Source: Muribaculum sp.
GTDB taxonomy: Bacteria; Bacteroidota; Bacteroidia; Bacteroidales; Muribaculaceae
DNA length: 33,812 nucleotides
Assembly (NCBI GenBank): GCA_023664085.1
Contig: JAMPGE010000020.1
Coordinates: forward strand, 1 to 33,812
Reading direction: 5' to 3'
The translations under genes and the position numbers were made by a program. This document shows, one piece after another, positions 18,498 to 27,950 of this stretch (positions are counted from its first letter, which is position 1; each line of letters starts with the position of its first letter). The notes beneath the pieces are model-generated. The model did not search any database. It was not told the DNA's origin and was given only the letters and a program-made list of their open reading frames with translations.

Positions 18498-18807
18498 TTT
18501 TGTATAATGGATTGAAATATAGCTGATAAAATTATCAAAAAAATTGTTTATTATGATGTCAAAATTTTTGGTTTGCCCGACTTATAGAGGATTGACCGTT
18601 TATGATGCCCGCATTTTGTTACGTAAGAACTGAAATGAAAAATCCTATAAAATTTTTGCAGATGGAGGCTTAAACCATTTTCGCCAAAAGATGTCAAACC
18701 TTCAAAGGATAGGATACAATAGAAACCAAGGTGATTGGATTTGCGGTGTGTTATAAATCAAATGATGTACTTGTTTTCTAATCACATGCAACAAAAAAAC
18801 TATCAAT

Positions 18808-19272
18808 ATGACCGCATATAATAAAGATACAAAAGACTTGCGCCGTGTACCGTTCAAGGTACCGGACGGTTATTTTGAGCAGGTAGCCGTTAAGGTTATG
18901 GCCGAACTTCCGGATTATCCCGAGGCTCCTAAGGCAGAGCTCAACCGTAGTCTTTTCCAGAGAATGAAGCCATATTTATATCTGGCTGCAATGTTTGCCG
19001 GAATATGGTGTATGATGAAGGTGTTCACGATGGTCGGCGATTCAAGCTATTCTCTTGATAATCCACCTGAATCCGTGGTGCTTGCCATGAACGATCCGGA
19101 TACTTATGAATTTTACACTGGCCAGTATGGCGACTGTGTGTTGATGTCGGATCCCACCGGTGATTTCGATATTCAGGAAGCCATTCTTCCGTCCGATGGT
19201 TCAACGGAGGCTCTTGAAAAAGAATTTGGAATCGAACTTGATCCCAATTATGAAAATATTAAAGTGTTCTGA
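18808..19272 (+). CDS. Single-pass membrane protein, anti-sigma-factor-like
   Basis: A 154-residue protein of unknown family with a short cytoplasmic-type N-terminus holding V-P-F-K-V-P-D-G-Y-F-E (14-24). One membrane segment follows (about 56-76, Y-L-Y-L-A-A-M-F-A-G-I-W-C-M-M-K-V-F), then an acidic C-terminal domain. The P-D-G-Y-F-E opening and single helix are typical of small membrane proteins encoded next to ECF sigma factors in Bacteroidetes, which probably hold the sigma factor at the membrane. No zinc-binding anti-sigma motif is visible. The Spy-like gene starts 2 nt after its stop, indicating tight co-transcription. The likely partner is the sigma factor at 17044-17607. Function is inferred from context. 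Confidence 0.65.
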   Translation: MTAYNKDTKDLRRVPFKVPDGYFEQVAVKVMAELPDYPEAPKAELNRSLFQRMKPYLYLAAMFAGIWCMMKVFTMVGDSSYSLDNPPESVVLAMNDPDTYEFYTGQYGDCVLMSDPTGDFDIQEAILPSDGSTEALEKEFGIELDPNYENIKVF

Positions 19273-19274
19273 TT

Positions 19275-19718
19275 ATGAGAAAGTTTATACTTTTATTTTT
19301 GATATTGTTGGGATCGGTAACAGTCGGTTACGCCCAAAAGTCAAACCATGGTAAGAATCATGGCAAGGAGGTGTTGGAGTTCAAACTTAAATATCTTGCA
19401 CAGGAAATGGATCTCAATGAGGATCAGCAGCCTAAGTTCTTTGAATTTTATACACGTATGAACAATGAGAAGTTTGCTTTGTTTAAGGAATTAAGGCAGC
19501 TTGAACGTAAAATTAAAGATGGGAAAGCTACCGAGGCTGAGTATGAAGCATATAGCAAAGCTTCTGCCAATGCCAAAATCAAAATCGCTGAGATCGATAA
19601 ATCCTATGAAGCTAAATTTTCTCAATTCCTTTCTGCCAAACAACTGTATAAGTTGAAAGAAGCTGAAGAGACGTTTCGAAAGAAGATGCGCGAAATGCAC
19701 CATAAGCGTAAAAAGTAG
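19275..19718 (+). CDS. Spy/CpxP-like periplasmic protein
   Basis: A 147-residue exported helical protein. The signal peptide M-R-K-F-I-L-L-F-L-I-L-L-G-S-V-T-V-G-Y-A precedes Q21. The mature part is highly charged and helical, with a LTxxQ-like motif L-N-E-D-Q-Q followed by F-F-E-F-Y-T-R-M. A second related segment near the end is S-Q-F-L-S-A-K-Q-L-Y-K-L-K, and the C-terminus is very basic. This matches the Spy/CpxP superfamily, periplasmic stress chaperones or sensors. It is coupled to the anti-sigma-like gene (2-nt gap), so it may feed envelope stress signals to that protein. The family call is from motif and context. Confidence 0.75.
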   Translation: MRKFILLFLILLGSVTVGYAQKSNHGKNHGKEVLEFKLKYLAQEMDLNEDQQPKFFEFYTRMNNEKFALFKELRQLERKIKDGKATEAEYEAYSKASANAKIKIAEIDKSYEAKFSQFLSAKQLYKLKEAEETFRKKMREMHHKRKK

Positions 19719-19871
19719 TGTTGCCCCATAGAATTTTGATTCACAGGCAAGCTGAGTAAGTGGTGTTGTTTTACACATTGTTGTCTCCGAAATATTTCAT
19801 GCTCATCTCTTTATCCCTCTGTTGGTTTTCACGGTGTATTTTTATGCAGAATATCTAATTGTCCGTTGCTT

Positions 19872-22800
19872 ATGAAAAAGATACAGATTTATACAAGAAC
19901 TGCCGTTTCGACAGTTCTTTTTGTTTTAATGATATCAATTTCAGCGGTTCCGCTCCTTGGTAAAACCAAAAAGGTAAGCTCCGATAAAACCGCAAAAGTT
20001 GAGAATACTTTCTCTAATCCGGATTTCGCATTCCCCAAAGATGTAAGCGCCAATGCAGAGACCGTGTTGGTAAAGTCCCGTCGTACCGACAATTATGGAC
20101 AGGCTCTTAAAGCAGCCATGCAGCTATGTATCGCTCACAATCTTATTTCGAAAGATTCAGTTGTGGAATCTCTTTCATTATTGAAAGATCTTGCAGCATC
20201 TTTCCCCGCTCCTTATTCACAACTTGCGGATTTGTTGCAGGCGAGCATCTATAAGGATATATACAGCTCAAATCCTTCTCAGTTCAACAATAGAATCCTT
20301 CCGGCTGATTCCGTGCCTTCAGATCCCATGCTTTGGAATGCTTCCATGTTTCGCAACAGGATTAATTCCTTGCTTTCATCGGTGCTGACGAATATTCCCG
20401 ATGATGACAAAACGCTGCCTTTGACGGATTTTTCGGATGTGGTGGATCTTTCCGGTTTTGACAAAACGGAAGGTTATCTGCTATATGATTTTCTGTGCTG
20501 CAAGGCATTGTCTATTTTGAATGCATTTCCAACTGAAGCACAGCAAACCATTCCTTTTGGAGACAGCGAATCCGCAAATGCCGGCGCCGCTGCAACTGTC
20601 CCGGCCATGAATCCTTCCCGAATCTCATCCATGCTCCTTGCGTTTCATGAGAAGATTAATCCGGAATCCGTGGCTTACGGACGGGCATTGGTGGAATATG
20701 CCCTGAACTGCACTGATGATGCATCGGATTATCTTGCAACACAATTGCTGCGAAAAAAGCCGTCGGCCGCTCTGATCCCGGTGGCGTGGAGATATTACCA
20801 GACTTATTTTCAGAATGACTGGTGCGGATATCTGCAATATAATTCCGCTGTCGATGACGAGGACTCTTCACCCTTGATTTCCGCCAGAGATTTTTATGCT
20901 CTGGTCCACAAGATCAAAGCAGCCTCCGGAGAGTCGTCCGCATCCTCTGCCCTTGACAATATAGTGGAGGCGATGTCGTCCAAAGGTTTCGGCTTCTCCG
21001 GAAATTCGCTTATTGTGCCCGAAGAGGCTTCCGTAGTCTTTACTAACCGCAGAAATATCTCTGATGGATATCTAATGATATATTCCGTGCCTGAATCTAT
21101 GTCTACGGATATATCTTCTCGAAAGCTCAATGAGATTCTTCCACAGCTGAAAATTAAACTTCGTTTGCCTTTCCCGTCAGTGAAGAAACAAGTGCCCTTT
21201 ATGCAGGCAGACACAATTATACTGCCACCACTTAAAGCAGGAAGATACGTAGTCACAGCCTCCTCCGATGGGCGAGACACGGGTATATATACGCAATTAC
21301 TTAATGGATTCGCAGATGTCATCAACGTCTCGGAAATAGATATCATAGCTCTTGACGAGCCAGACGGCAAAGGATTTGTATATATTGTCGATTCCCGCGA
21401 TATGACTCCTGTAATGGGTGCTAACGTCACATTCGTGGAAAATCCCGGAAGGAAAAACAGCAGATCGTCATCCGTTGTCTCAGACACAAATGGCAAGGTA
21501 GCGGTGCCTTACACTAATTGCAATGTACGTGCAAAATGGAATGGCAGCTTCATATCCGATTGGTATGGCAACTATCGGCACTCGTATGAGCAGAAGAAGC
21601 AGTATATGGCCAAAATCTTAACAGACCTTTCCATTTACCATCCGGGCGACAGTGTAAGGTTTGCCGCAATCGTATACAGTAAGGACAATGATCGCTTCAG
21701 CATCGAACCCAACGTTGACGTTGATGTCAATTTGCTCGACGCGAATTATCAGAAAGTGGATTCCATTTCTCTTCGCTCTGACAAATACGGACGTCTTAGT
21801 GGTGGTTTCAATCTTCCCAAGGATGGTCTGCTTGGCTATTGGCATCTTTCCCTCAATGACAACGATAAGCGCAGGCTTGCTTTTGAGTCATTCAACGTGG
21901 CTGATTATAAGAATCCCACTTTCTTCGTTGCTGTGGATTCGATCTCGGTAGAGAATTCCGATTCCGTGATTGATATAAAGGGAATGGTTAATTCATATTC
22001 AGGCATGCCTGTCGGCAATGCGTCGCTTGATTATACTATAGATTTTTCTCCATATTTATATTGGAGAAGAAACAATCCGCCGGCTTCTTTCAGCGGAAAA
22101 GCCACTGCCGATGCCGAAGGTTGCTTCAACATATCGTTGCCATGCTCAAGACTTAAAGGCACACGCTTCGAAGAAGGTGCGTTCACGCTTACACTTACTG
22201 CTACCTCCCCGGCCGGAGAAACCCAGCAGGCTCCTTACCGTCAGTTTTCCATTGGAAGTGCCGAAAGTATCGATATTCAGGTTCCCTCCCGACTTTTGGT
22301 AGAGGGAGATTCTGTGAAGTTGACAGTCGGCGTGAAAGATATGCTCGGACACCCACTCAGACGAGAGGTGAAATATGTAATCATAGACCGCAGTGACTCC
22401 ACAGTGAAAGCCCAGGGTTCGTTCATGTCTCCCAATCTGATGGTAAGTGCAAAGACGTTGGCGTCCGGTGAATACGAAGCCCGTTTCTCGATAGAGGGTG
22501 CCGACAACGAACGCGCTCATCAAAACGGTACGGCAGATTTTGTGGTTTGGAGACACAGTGATAAAATTCCACCTGAAAAGACCCAGCTGTGGGTACCGAT
22601 CTCTTCCGTCACTGCCTCTTCCGGAAAAAAGAAGATAAAAGTCAAAGTGGGAGCCTCGTATCCCGACAATCATATACTTATGGTGGTCTCCGACAAATCC
22701 GGTAAAATATCCGAGAAATGGCTGCAGCCAAAGGGTAAAATTATAGAGGAGGAAGTGCCGGTGCCCACCGACAATAACATTACTTTTGTAAATTTCTACG

Positions 22801-25658
22801 GTTTGAGGGATTTTAATGCTTCTTCAGGTTTGGTTACGGTATATCCGGCTTCTTCAAAAGACCGCCTGCAGATTCAGACAGAAAGTTTCAGAGACCAGAC
22901 ATCCGCGGGATCTAAAGAGACGTGGACGTTTAAATTTCTGAAAAACGGAAATCCGGCACAGTTCACGCCGGCAATGGCCGTAATGACCGATAAGGCTTTG
23001 GATGCCTTGGCTCCTTTCTCATGGAATTTTAACCCCCGTTCATATTTTGGAATAGCTTCCCCGTTGTCTATCAGCAGTGTTTACGTCGGTCGTTTCTCTG
23101 CAAGCACCGGACAAACCCTTAAACTCAAATCTGTAGACTTCTCGGCACCCGAATGGTTGCTTTACGGATATCCTCTGTATTCCGGAGCATATGGACGTAT
23201 GCTTACGTATAATGTGCGCGGAGGCAGTGTGATGCAGGATATGGTGATGATGAAAAGCGAGAGCGCAAAACTCTCGTCTGCAAACACAAAAGAAATGGCA
23301 GACGAAGTCTATCTCACCGGATCCGTTGAAGATGCGGCGACACCCAAGGCAGAAGAAGTTGTTGAATCCAATGCCTCTGACTCTGAAGATAACCTTCGTC
23401 CCGCGGAATATCCTTTGGCTTTCTTTAAGCCGGATTTGATCACCGACTCCAGGGGTATGCTGACCCTTGATCTGGATATGCCCGATTTCAATACCACCTG
23501 GCAGTTGCAGATCCTCGGTTATACTCCGTCTTTGCTCACCGATAAAATCACACTCACCACTGTTGCATCCAAGAAAGTGATGGTGAGCGCCGGTATACCT
23601 CAGTTTGTACGTACCGGCGACAACGTTTCCTTATACGCCACTCTTTACAATAATACTGACGCGGCGCTGCCCATTGCCGGCAAGATTGAAATCTATAATC
23701 CTTTTAGCGATCGGATTTTGGCCGTTCGTACGTTTGACTCCCAACTCATCGAGCCATCAGCCAACCGCATGATCGAAATGAACATTGACATTCCATCGGA
23801 TATATCTTCAATTGGGATACGCTGCTTTGCCATATCTGATTCAGGAAGCGATGGTGAGCAGACTGTAATTCCAGTCTTGCCTTCGTCTCAACCGGTGGTG
23901 GAGTCAATCCCATTCTACATGACTCCCGGTGACGGCTGTTATTCGTTAGCAATTCCCGAAAATATTCTTAAGACCAAAGATGCCAACGTCACTCTTCAAT
24001 ATTGCGACAATCCGGCGTGGTTTTGCCTGACTGCCCTTCCGGATCTTGTGGTGCCATCCTCTAAATCAGTGATTGCTCTTTCGGATGCATTGTTTGGTAA
24101 TCTTGTTGCCTCCGGTCTAATAAGCAGCAATCCTCAATTGAGAAAAGGATTGGAACTTGCGCTATCTTCAGCCGGGAATGACTCTCTGCTTACAAGTAAT
24201 CTGCAAAAATACGGCAATCTCAAAATCGTAACCCTAAACAATACTCCTTGGGTAAACAATGCGCAGTCGGAGACGTTGCGTATGCAGAATCTTTCCGGTC
24301 TTCTTAATGAAAAAGAAGCTCGCGAGACTATCATATCCAATTGGAAAGAATTACGTGAACTCCTTTGCACAGACGGCGGCTGGAGTTGGTGTCCGCACAT
24401 GAAATCTTCGCTGTATATGACTCAGCGTGTGCTTGGCAGACTTGGTAATCTTAAGGGAATGGGTTATTTGCCCCAATTGGATGATCTGGATAAAACTATA
24501 AGCGACGCAATAAGATATTGCGATGATGAATACGTGGCTTCATGGAGGAGATATCCAAAGGGCTTCGCTCCGGAGTCGATGCTTGAGTATCTATATGTGA
24601 GGAGTTTCTTTAAATTCCCCATGGCAGAGAAGGATTTTGCCGCGTTGCATTCAAAAGCAATTACTGCCATTGAAAGTAATTGGAGATCATTCGATATCTA
24701 CAACAAAGCTACCGCTGCCGTTCTGCTTTATCGTGAGAATCGCTTAAATACGGCCGGTGAGATTCTTTCATCGCTTAGCCAATATTCATCGTATGAAGCA
24801 AATGTCGGCCGTTGGTATGATAATCTCAACGCCGGCTGGAACGGACGCGGCAAACTGGCCACTACGGCCCATGTCCTTGACGCTTTCTGCGAAATCAACC
24901 CGAAGTCGGCAGAGATAGATAAGATCCGTCAGTGGCTGGTGCTACAGCGTCAAACGCTCGACTGGGGCAACATGGGAGAGACCGCCGAAGTGGTTAACTC
25001 TATTCTGAAAAGCGGCACGGAATGGACCAATACAAATACCCCGGGCTTGAACGCTGAAATATTCATTGACGGACGGAAAGTGGAAATCTCAGAATATGAG
25101 CAATTGACAGGAACGCTTAATTTGAATCTTGGAGGAACTTCCCCAAAGACTGTGACAATTAATAAATCTTCGGAAGGCCCATCTTGGGGTGGTGTGATTT
25201 CTCAATATATCGCTCCGATGAAGAGTGTAAAGGCCGCTTCCGTGAATGATCTTTCAGTAAAGAAGGATTTTTATATACTTGATTCCAATGGAGGTGTGAT
25301 GTCTGCCTCTTCAGCCAAATCCTTCAAAAAGGGAGATAAGGTGAGGGTGACCATTACAGTGATAACACAACGTGATATGGACTATATCGCACTTGTGGAT
25401 CAACGTCCGGCTTGTTTCATTCCCGTCCGGCAGCTGTCAGGCTACGATCTCACCGGTGATCTATGGGCATATCGGGAAACGCGCACCGCTGCCACGTCAC
25501 TTTTCTTCGGATTTATGCCCAAGGGAAAATACGTGATAAGCTATGACTGCTACGTCACCTCCCAAGGCAAATATTCGGCAGGCATTGCCACCGTTCAGTC
25601 GCAGTATGCACCTTTGATCACGGCCCATAGCGCCGGAGAATCCATAATCGTAAATTGA
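19872..25658 (+). CDS. Alpha-2-macroglobulin family protein lacking the thioester motif
   Basis: A 1928-residue exported protein. I start at the ATG 19872; a TTG two codons upstream is also in frame. The signal peptide is M-K-K-I-Q-I-Y-T followed by a hydrophobic core. A helical N-terminal part is followed by an Ig-like domain (around 495-545). The MG2 region has Y-H-P-G-D-S-V-R-F near 589, and the A2M core starts around 1185 (F-K-P-D-L-I-T-D-S-R-G). The last segment resembles bacterial A2M C-termini (G-K-Y-V-I-S-Y-D). At the expected thioester site (1395-1401) it reads P-S-S-K-S-V-I instead of a C-x-E-Q motif, so covalent trapping of proteases is unlikely. Bacterial A2Ms inhibit attacking proteases in the periplasm. 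It follows the Spy-like gene by 153 nt. Confidence 0.9.
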   Translation: MKKIQIYTRTAVSTVLFVLMISISAVPLLGKTKKVSSDKTAKVENTFSNPDFAFPKDVSANAETVLVKSRRTDNYGQALKAAMQLCIAHNLISKDSVVESLSLLKDLAASFPAPYSQLADLLQASIYKDIYSSNPSQFNNRILPADSVPSDPMLWNASMFRNRINSLLSSVLTNIPDDDKTLPLTDFSDVVDLSGFDKTEGYLLYDFLCCKALSILNAFPTEAQQTIPFGDSESANAGAAATVPAMNPSRISSMLLAFHEKINPESVAYGRALVEYALNCTDDASDYLATQLLRKKPSAALIPVAWRYYQTYFQNDWCGYLQYNSAVDDEDSSPLISARDFYALVHKIKAASGESSASSALDNIVEAMSSKGFGFSGNSLIVPEEASVVFTNRRNISDGYLMIYSVPESMSTDISSRKLNEILPQLKIKLRLPFPSVKKQVPFMQADTIILPPLKAGRYVVTASSDGRDTGIYTQLLNGFADVINVSEIDIIALDEPDGKGFVYIVDSRDMTPVMGANVTFVENPGRKNSRSSSVVSDTNGKVAVPYTNCNVRAKWNGSFISDWYGNYRHSYEQKKQYMAKILTDLSIYHPGDSVRFAAIVYSKDNDRFSIEPNVDVDVNLLDANYQKVDSISLRSDKYGRLSGGFNLPKDGLLGYWHLSLNDNDKRRLAFESFNVADYKNPTFFVAVDSISVENSDSVIDIKGMVNSYSGMPVGNASLDYTIDFSPYLYWRRNNPPASFSGKATADAEGCFNISLPCSRLKGTRFEEGAFTLTLTATSPAGETQQAPYRQFSIGSAESIDIQVPSRLLVEGDSVKLTVGVKDMLGHPLRREVKYVIIDRSDSTVKAQGSFMSPNLMVSAKTLASGEYEARFSIEGADNERAHQNGTADFVVWRHSDKIPPEKTQLWVPISSVTASSGKKKIKVKVGASYPDNHILMVVSDKSGKISEKWLQPKGKIIEEEVPVPTDNNITFVNFYGLRDFNASSGLVTVYPASSKDRLQIQTESFRDQTSAGSKETWTFKFLKNGNPAQFTPAMAVMTDKALDALAPFSWNFNPRSYFGIASPLSISSVYVGRFSASTGQTLKLKSVDFSAPEWLLYGYPLYSGAYGRMLTYNVRGGSVMQDMVMMKSESAKLSSANTKEMADEVYLTGSVEDAATPKAEEVVESNASDSEDNLRPAEYPLAFFKPDLITDSRGMLTLDLDMPDFNTTWQLQILGYTPSLLTDKITLTTVASKKVMVSAGIPQFVRTGDNVSLYATLYNNTDAALPIAGKIEIYNPFSDRILAVRTFDSQLIEPSANRMIEMNIDIPSDISSIGIRCFAISDSGSDGEQTVIPVLPSSQPVVESIPFYMTPGDGCYSLAIPENILKTKDANVTLQYCDNPAWFCLTALPDLVVPSSKSVIALSDALFGNLVASGLISSNPQLRKGLELALSSAGNDSLLTSNLQKYGNLKIVTLNNTPWVNNAQSETLRMQNLSGLLNEKEARETIISNWKELRELLCTDGGWSWCPHMKSSLYMTQRVLGRLGNLKGMGYLPQLDDLDKTISDAIRYCDDEYVASWRRYPKGFAPESMLEYLYVRSFFKFPMAEKDFAALHSKAITAIESNWRSFDIYNKATAAVLLYRENRLNTAGEILSSLSQYSSYEANVGRWYDNLNAGWNGRGKLATTAHVLDAFCEINPKSAEIDKIRQWLVLQRQTLDWGNMGETAEVVNSILKSGTEWTNTNTPGLNAEIFIDGRKVEISEYEQLTGTLNLNLGGTSPKTVTINKSSEGPSWGGVISQYIAPMKSVKAASVNDLSVKKDFYILDSNGGVMSASSAKSFKKGDKVRVTITVITQRDMDYIALVDQRPACFIPVRQLSGYDLTGDLWAYRETRTAATSLFFGFMPKGKYVISYDCYVTSQGKYSAGIATVQSQYAPLITAHSAGESIIVN

Positions 25659-25688
25659 AAAATCAAATTAAAAAACAAACATTTCTTT

Positions 25689-25718
25689 TTGAAACATTTA
25701 GAATTATTTTTAAATTTG
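25689..25718 (+). promoter_or_regulatory. Promoter of the Omp28-like gene (TTG-N19-TAAATTTG)
   Basis: TTG at 25689-25691 and TAAATTTG at 25711-25718 are spaced 19 nt apart. The predicted start near 25723 leaves a leader of about 90 nt, longer than most here. Confidence 0.65.
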
Positions 25719-25812
25719 CGAGCGTATTCTATCTACCCATCTCCCATCAGAGATTTGTATTGAATGCTAATTTGAAGATAAACAACAATCAAACAATTAT
25801 ATACATAGACAA

Positions 25813-27834
25813 ATGAAGAACTTTACCCTATTTGCGGCTATGGCTCTGACCGTCACTTCCATGAGTGCAGCGGTGACAGTGCCGCAGGTCTTCTACGAAG
25901 ATTTCGTAGCTATGGGCCAAAAAGGTGACTATCCCACTGATGGATGGATCACATATGGTATCGATGCCCCGGCTATCGAAAGCCTTTCCGGTTATTTTCA
26001 GGAGGGCAAACCATGCTATGTGCTGATGGAATATGGCCGTCAGTGCTTCCCCTTGAGCAACACTAACTTCGTGCCGTCACAGGAAGCTGACGAATGGCTC
26101 GTGTCTCCCGAAATCGAAATCCCCGAAGATCATATGATTCTGGGCTTCACCACCGCACGTTACTATGCCTCCGGCTCTTTCGGCACTTCCGACATCCCCT
26201 ACAGCATCTACGTATCTGCCACCGGCAGCGCCGAAAAGGATGCCTTTGATCTTGATGAACCCATTTATAATAATGTGGTTCGAGGCAGCGGAAGTCAGGA
26301 AATGATTGTGAAAGACAACTATGTATCCCTCAACGGCTACAAAGGCAAGAAAATTCGTCTGGCTTTTGTGCAAAACGGTCAGAATGCCGGCATGATGGGA
26401 TTCTCCAATATTTTCGTAGGCGAATATTATTGCCGCTTTGACAACTTCACACCTCAGATCACGGAAGTCGGCAAAACTGTATCAATCGATATGAACGCAT
26501 ACGTAAAGGTGGCTCAAGAATGCAATTCTCTCGAAGCCAAACTTTTGATTAACGGAAAGGAAGTGTCTACCCAACTGATTGAGAAGGCTCTGTATGTGCC
26601 TAAATCAACCGTGGCACAACCCACCCGCATCACATTTACTGACTGCGTCACCGCTTCTGCCGAAACCATCAACTATGAAGTGCAGATCACTCCGATTTAC
26701 CCCAATGCCCCCACTTCCATCCTTACCGGTGTGATAGGTGTGCCCGTAACTTCTTATCTTTCCAACTGTGTGGTTGAGGAGCCCACTGGCTCCGGCTGCC
26801 AGTACTGCCCAATCGGCATCGCTGCCATGGAGTATATGACATCTAAATACCCCGGCACTGACACTCAGGGTAAGTTCATCGGCATCGCTGTTCATGGCCA
26901 TGTAAACTATCAGGATCCAATGGGCAAAGGTTCCAATATTTCATCCTATCGTGTGAAACTTATGGATGCGAATTCGCTCAACGGTTATCCTTCGGCTACT
27001 TTCAACCGAGCTACAAAGGGTACCTATCCCTACGAACTCTCCAACTGCGACAATCAGATTGCTATGAAGAGTGATAACAAAGTGGAAATCACAGCGGTGG
27101 AATATCCCATCCTTTCCGACCCGGATGATATATATGACCAAACTGTCACTGTCAAGTTCAATATGTATAACTCCTATGCTGCTTCCGACCTCAATCTGAA
27201 AGCTGCTGTTGTGCTCATTGAGAACGACGTCCAGGGCTATGAAGACGGTTACAATCAAACAAATGCATTCGCTACCGCATCTTCTTCGAATGTAGCCACA
27301 TATAATCCTCTCCTTATCCAGCCGATGGCAAAATTCCTTCCCGGAGGCGAGTGGGGTAGAAATCCTATTCCCTACGACATTATGAAATATCAGCATGTGG
27401 CACGCGGTATATGGCCCGATTATTTCGGCCAAAACGTTGAAGGCGCTTTTGAGGCGGACGTTGCCAAGCCTATGACTCTCACTTTCGATGTGCCGGATGC
27501 CGTGTCGGAATGGAAAAACACTGAAGTTATTATCCTTCTTACAGACGGTGTGTCAGGCAAAATCTTAGGTTCCGACATCGTGGATTTCTCCAAATATCGT
27601 GAAGTAGAATCCGGTGTGAACGGTGTTACGGATGTTGCCTACGGTATAGAGCGTGAAGGAAATACCATTAAGGTAAATGCCGAACTCGGCACTCCCGTGC
27701 AGGTTTATGCCCTCGACGGCACAGTGCTTGGTTCTTATGAAGCCAACGGTGATGTACTCGGAATTGACGCTTCCGGTTTCAACGGTGTGGTAATCGTTAA
27801 GGCCGGTGCCAAGGCTGCCAAGTTCGTCTTCTAA
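25813..27834 (+). CDS. Omp28-related secreted protein with adhesin-like N-terminus and T9SS-like tail
   Basis: A 673-residue exported protein. The signal peptide M-K-N-F-T-L-F-A-A-M-A-L-T-V-T-S-M-S-A-A is followed by an N-terminal domain (about 25-215) resembling choice-of-anchor/cleaved-adhesin jelly rolls (F-Y-E-D-F, D-E-W-L-V-S-P-E-I). A central Omp28-like thioredoxin-fold domain follows, with C329-Q-Y-C332 in G-S-G-C-Q-Y-C-P and G-Y-P-S-A-T-F-N-R further on. The last 60 or so residues (V-Y-A-L-D-G-T, then G-V-V-I-V and a basic-aromatic end) look like a type IX secretion sorting tail. Omp28 relatives are surface proteins of poorly known role, possibly in adhesion or redox. It is a single-gene unit with its own promoter and a strong terminator. 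Confidence 0.85.
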   Translation: MKNFTLFAAMALTVTSMSAAVTVPQVFYEDFVAMGQKGDYPTDGWITYGIDAPAIESLSGYFQEGKPCYVLMEYGRQCFPLSNTNFVPSQEADEWLVSPEIEIPEDHMILGFTTARYYASGSFGTSDIPYSIYVSATGSAEKDAFDLDEPIYNNVVRGSGSQEMIVKDNYVSLNGYKGKKIRLAFVQNGQNAGMMGFSNIFVGEYYCRFDNFTPQITEVGKTVSIDMNAYVKVAQECNSLEAKLLINGKEVSTQLIEKALYVPKSTVAQPTRITFTDCVTASAETINYEVQITPIYPNAPTSILTGVIGVPVTSYLSNCVVEEPTGSGCQYCPIGIAAMEYMTSKYPGTDTQGKFIGIAVHGHVNYQDPMGKGSNISSYRVKLMDANSLNGYPSATFNRATKGTYPYELSNCDNQIAMKSDNKVEITAVEYPILSDPDDIYDQTVTVKFNMYNSYAASDLNLKAAVVLIENDVQGYEDGYNQTNAFATASSSNVATYNPLLIQPMAKFLPGGEWGRNPIPYDIMKYQHVARGIWPDYFGQNVEGAFEADVAKPMTLTFDVPDAVSEWKNTEVIILLTDGVSGKILGSDIVDFSKYREVESGVNGVTDVAYGIEREGNTIKVNAELGTPVQVYALDGTVLGSYEANGDVLGIDASGFNGVVIVKAGAKAAKFVF

Positions 27835-27859
27835 GATCCTTATCAAATAACCTGATAAT

Positions 27860-27899
27860 ACAGGGGCCCGACAATTTGCCGGGCCCCTGTAAACTTTTT
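27860..27899 (+). terminator. Strong terminator after the Omp28-like gene
   Basis: An 11-bp GC-rich perfect stem, ACAGGGGCCCG (27860-27870) with CGGGCCCCTGT (27880-27890), encloses a 9-nt loop and is followed by AAACTTTTTA. The stem could also stop the opposing rnz transcript, but its T-run on that strand is poor. Confidence 0.9.
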
Positions 27900-27950
27900 A
27901 TGATTTATGATTGACTCAAATTGCGGATTTGTTCGGAATGTTGAAGTTTA

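Larger units (their letters stand above)
18266..18807. other. 542-bp region without a confident gene
   Basis: It contains the carbonic anhydrase promoter (18304-18335), a strong hairpin (18339-18370) whose transcript is unclear, a 28-codon ORF (18411-18497), and about 310 bp of AT-rich sequence with A- and T-runs before the next gene at 18808. I recognise no RNA family. No exact TAnnTTTG box was found that would serve the gene at 18808. Confidence 0.6.
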
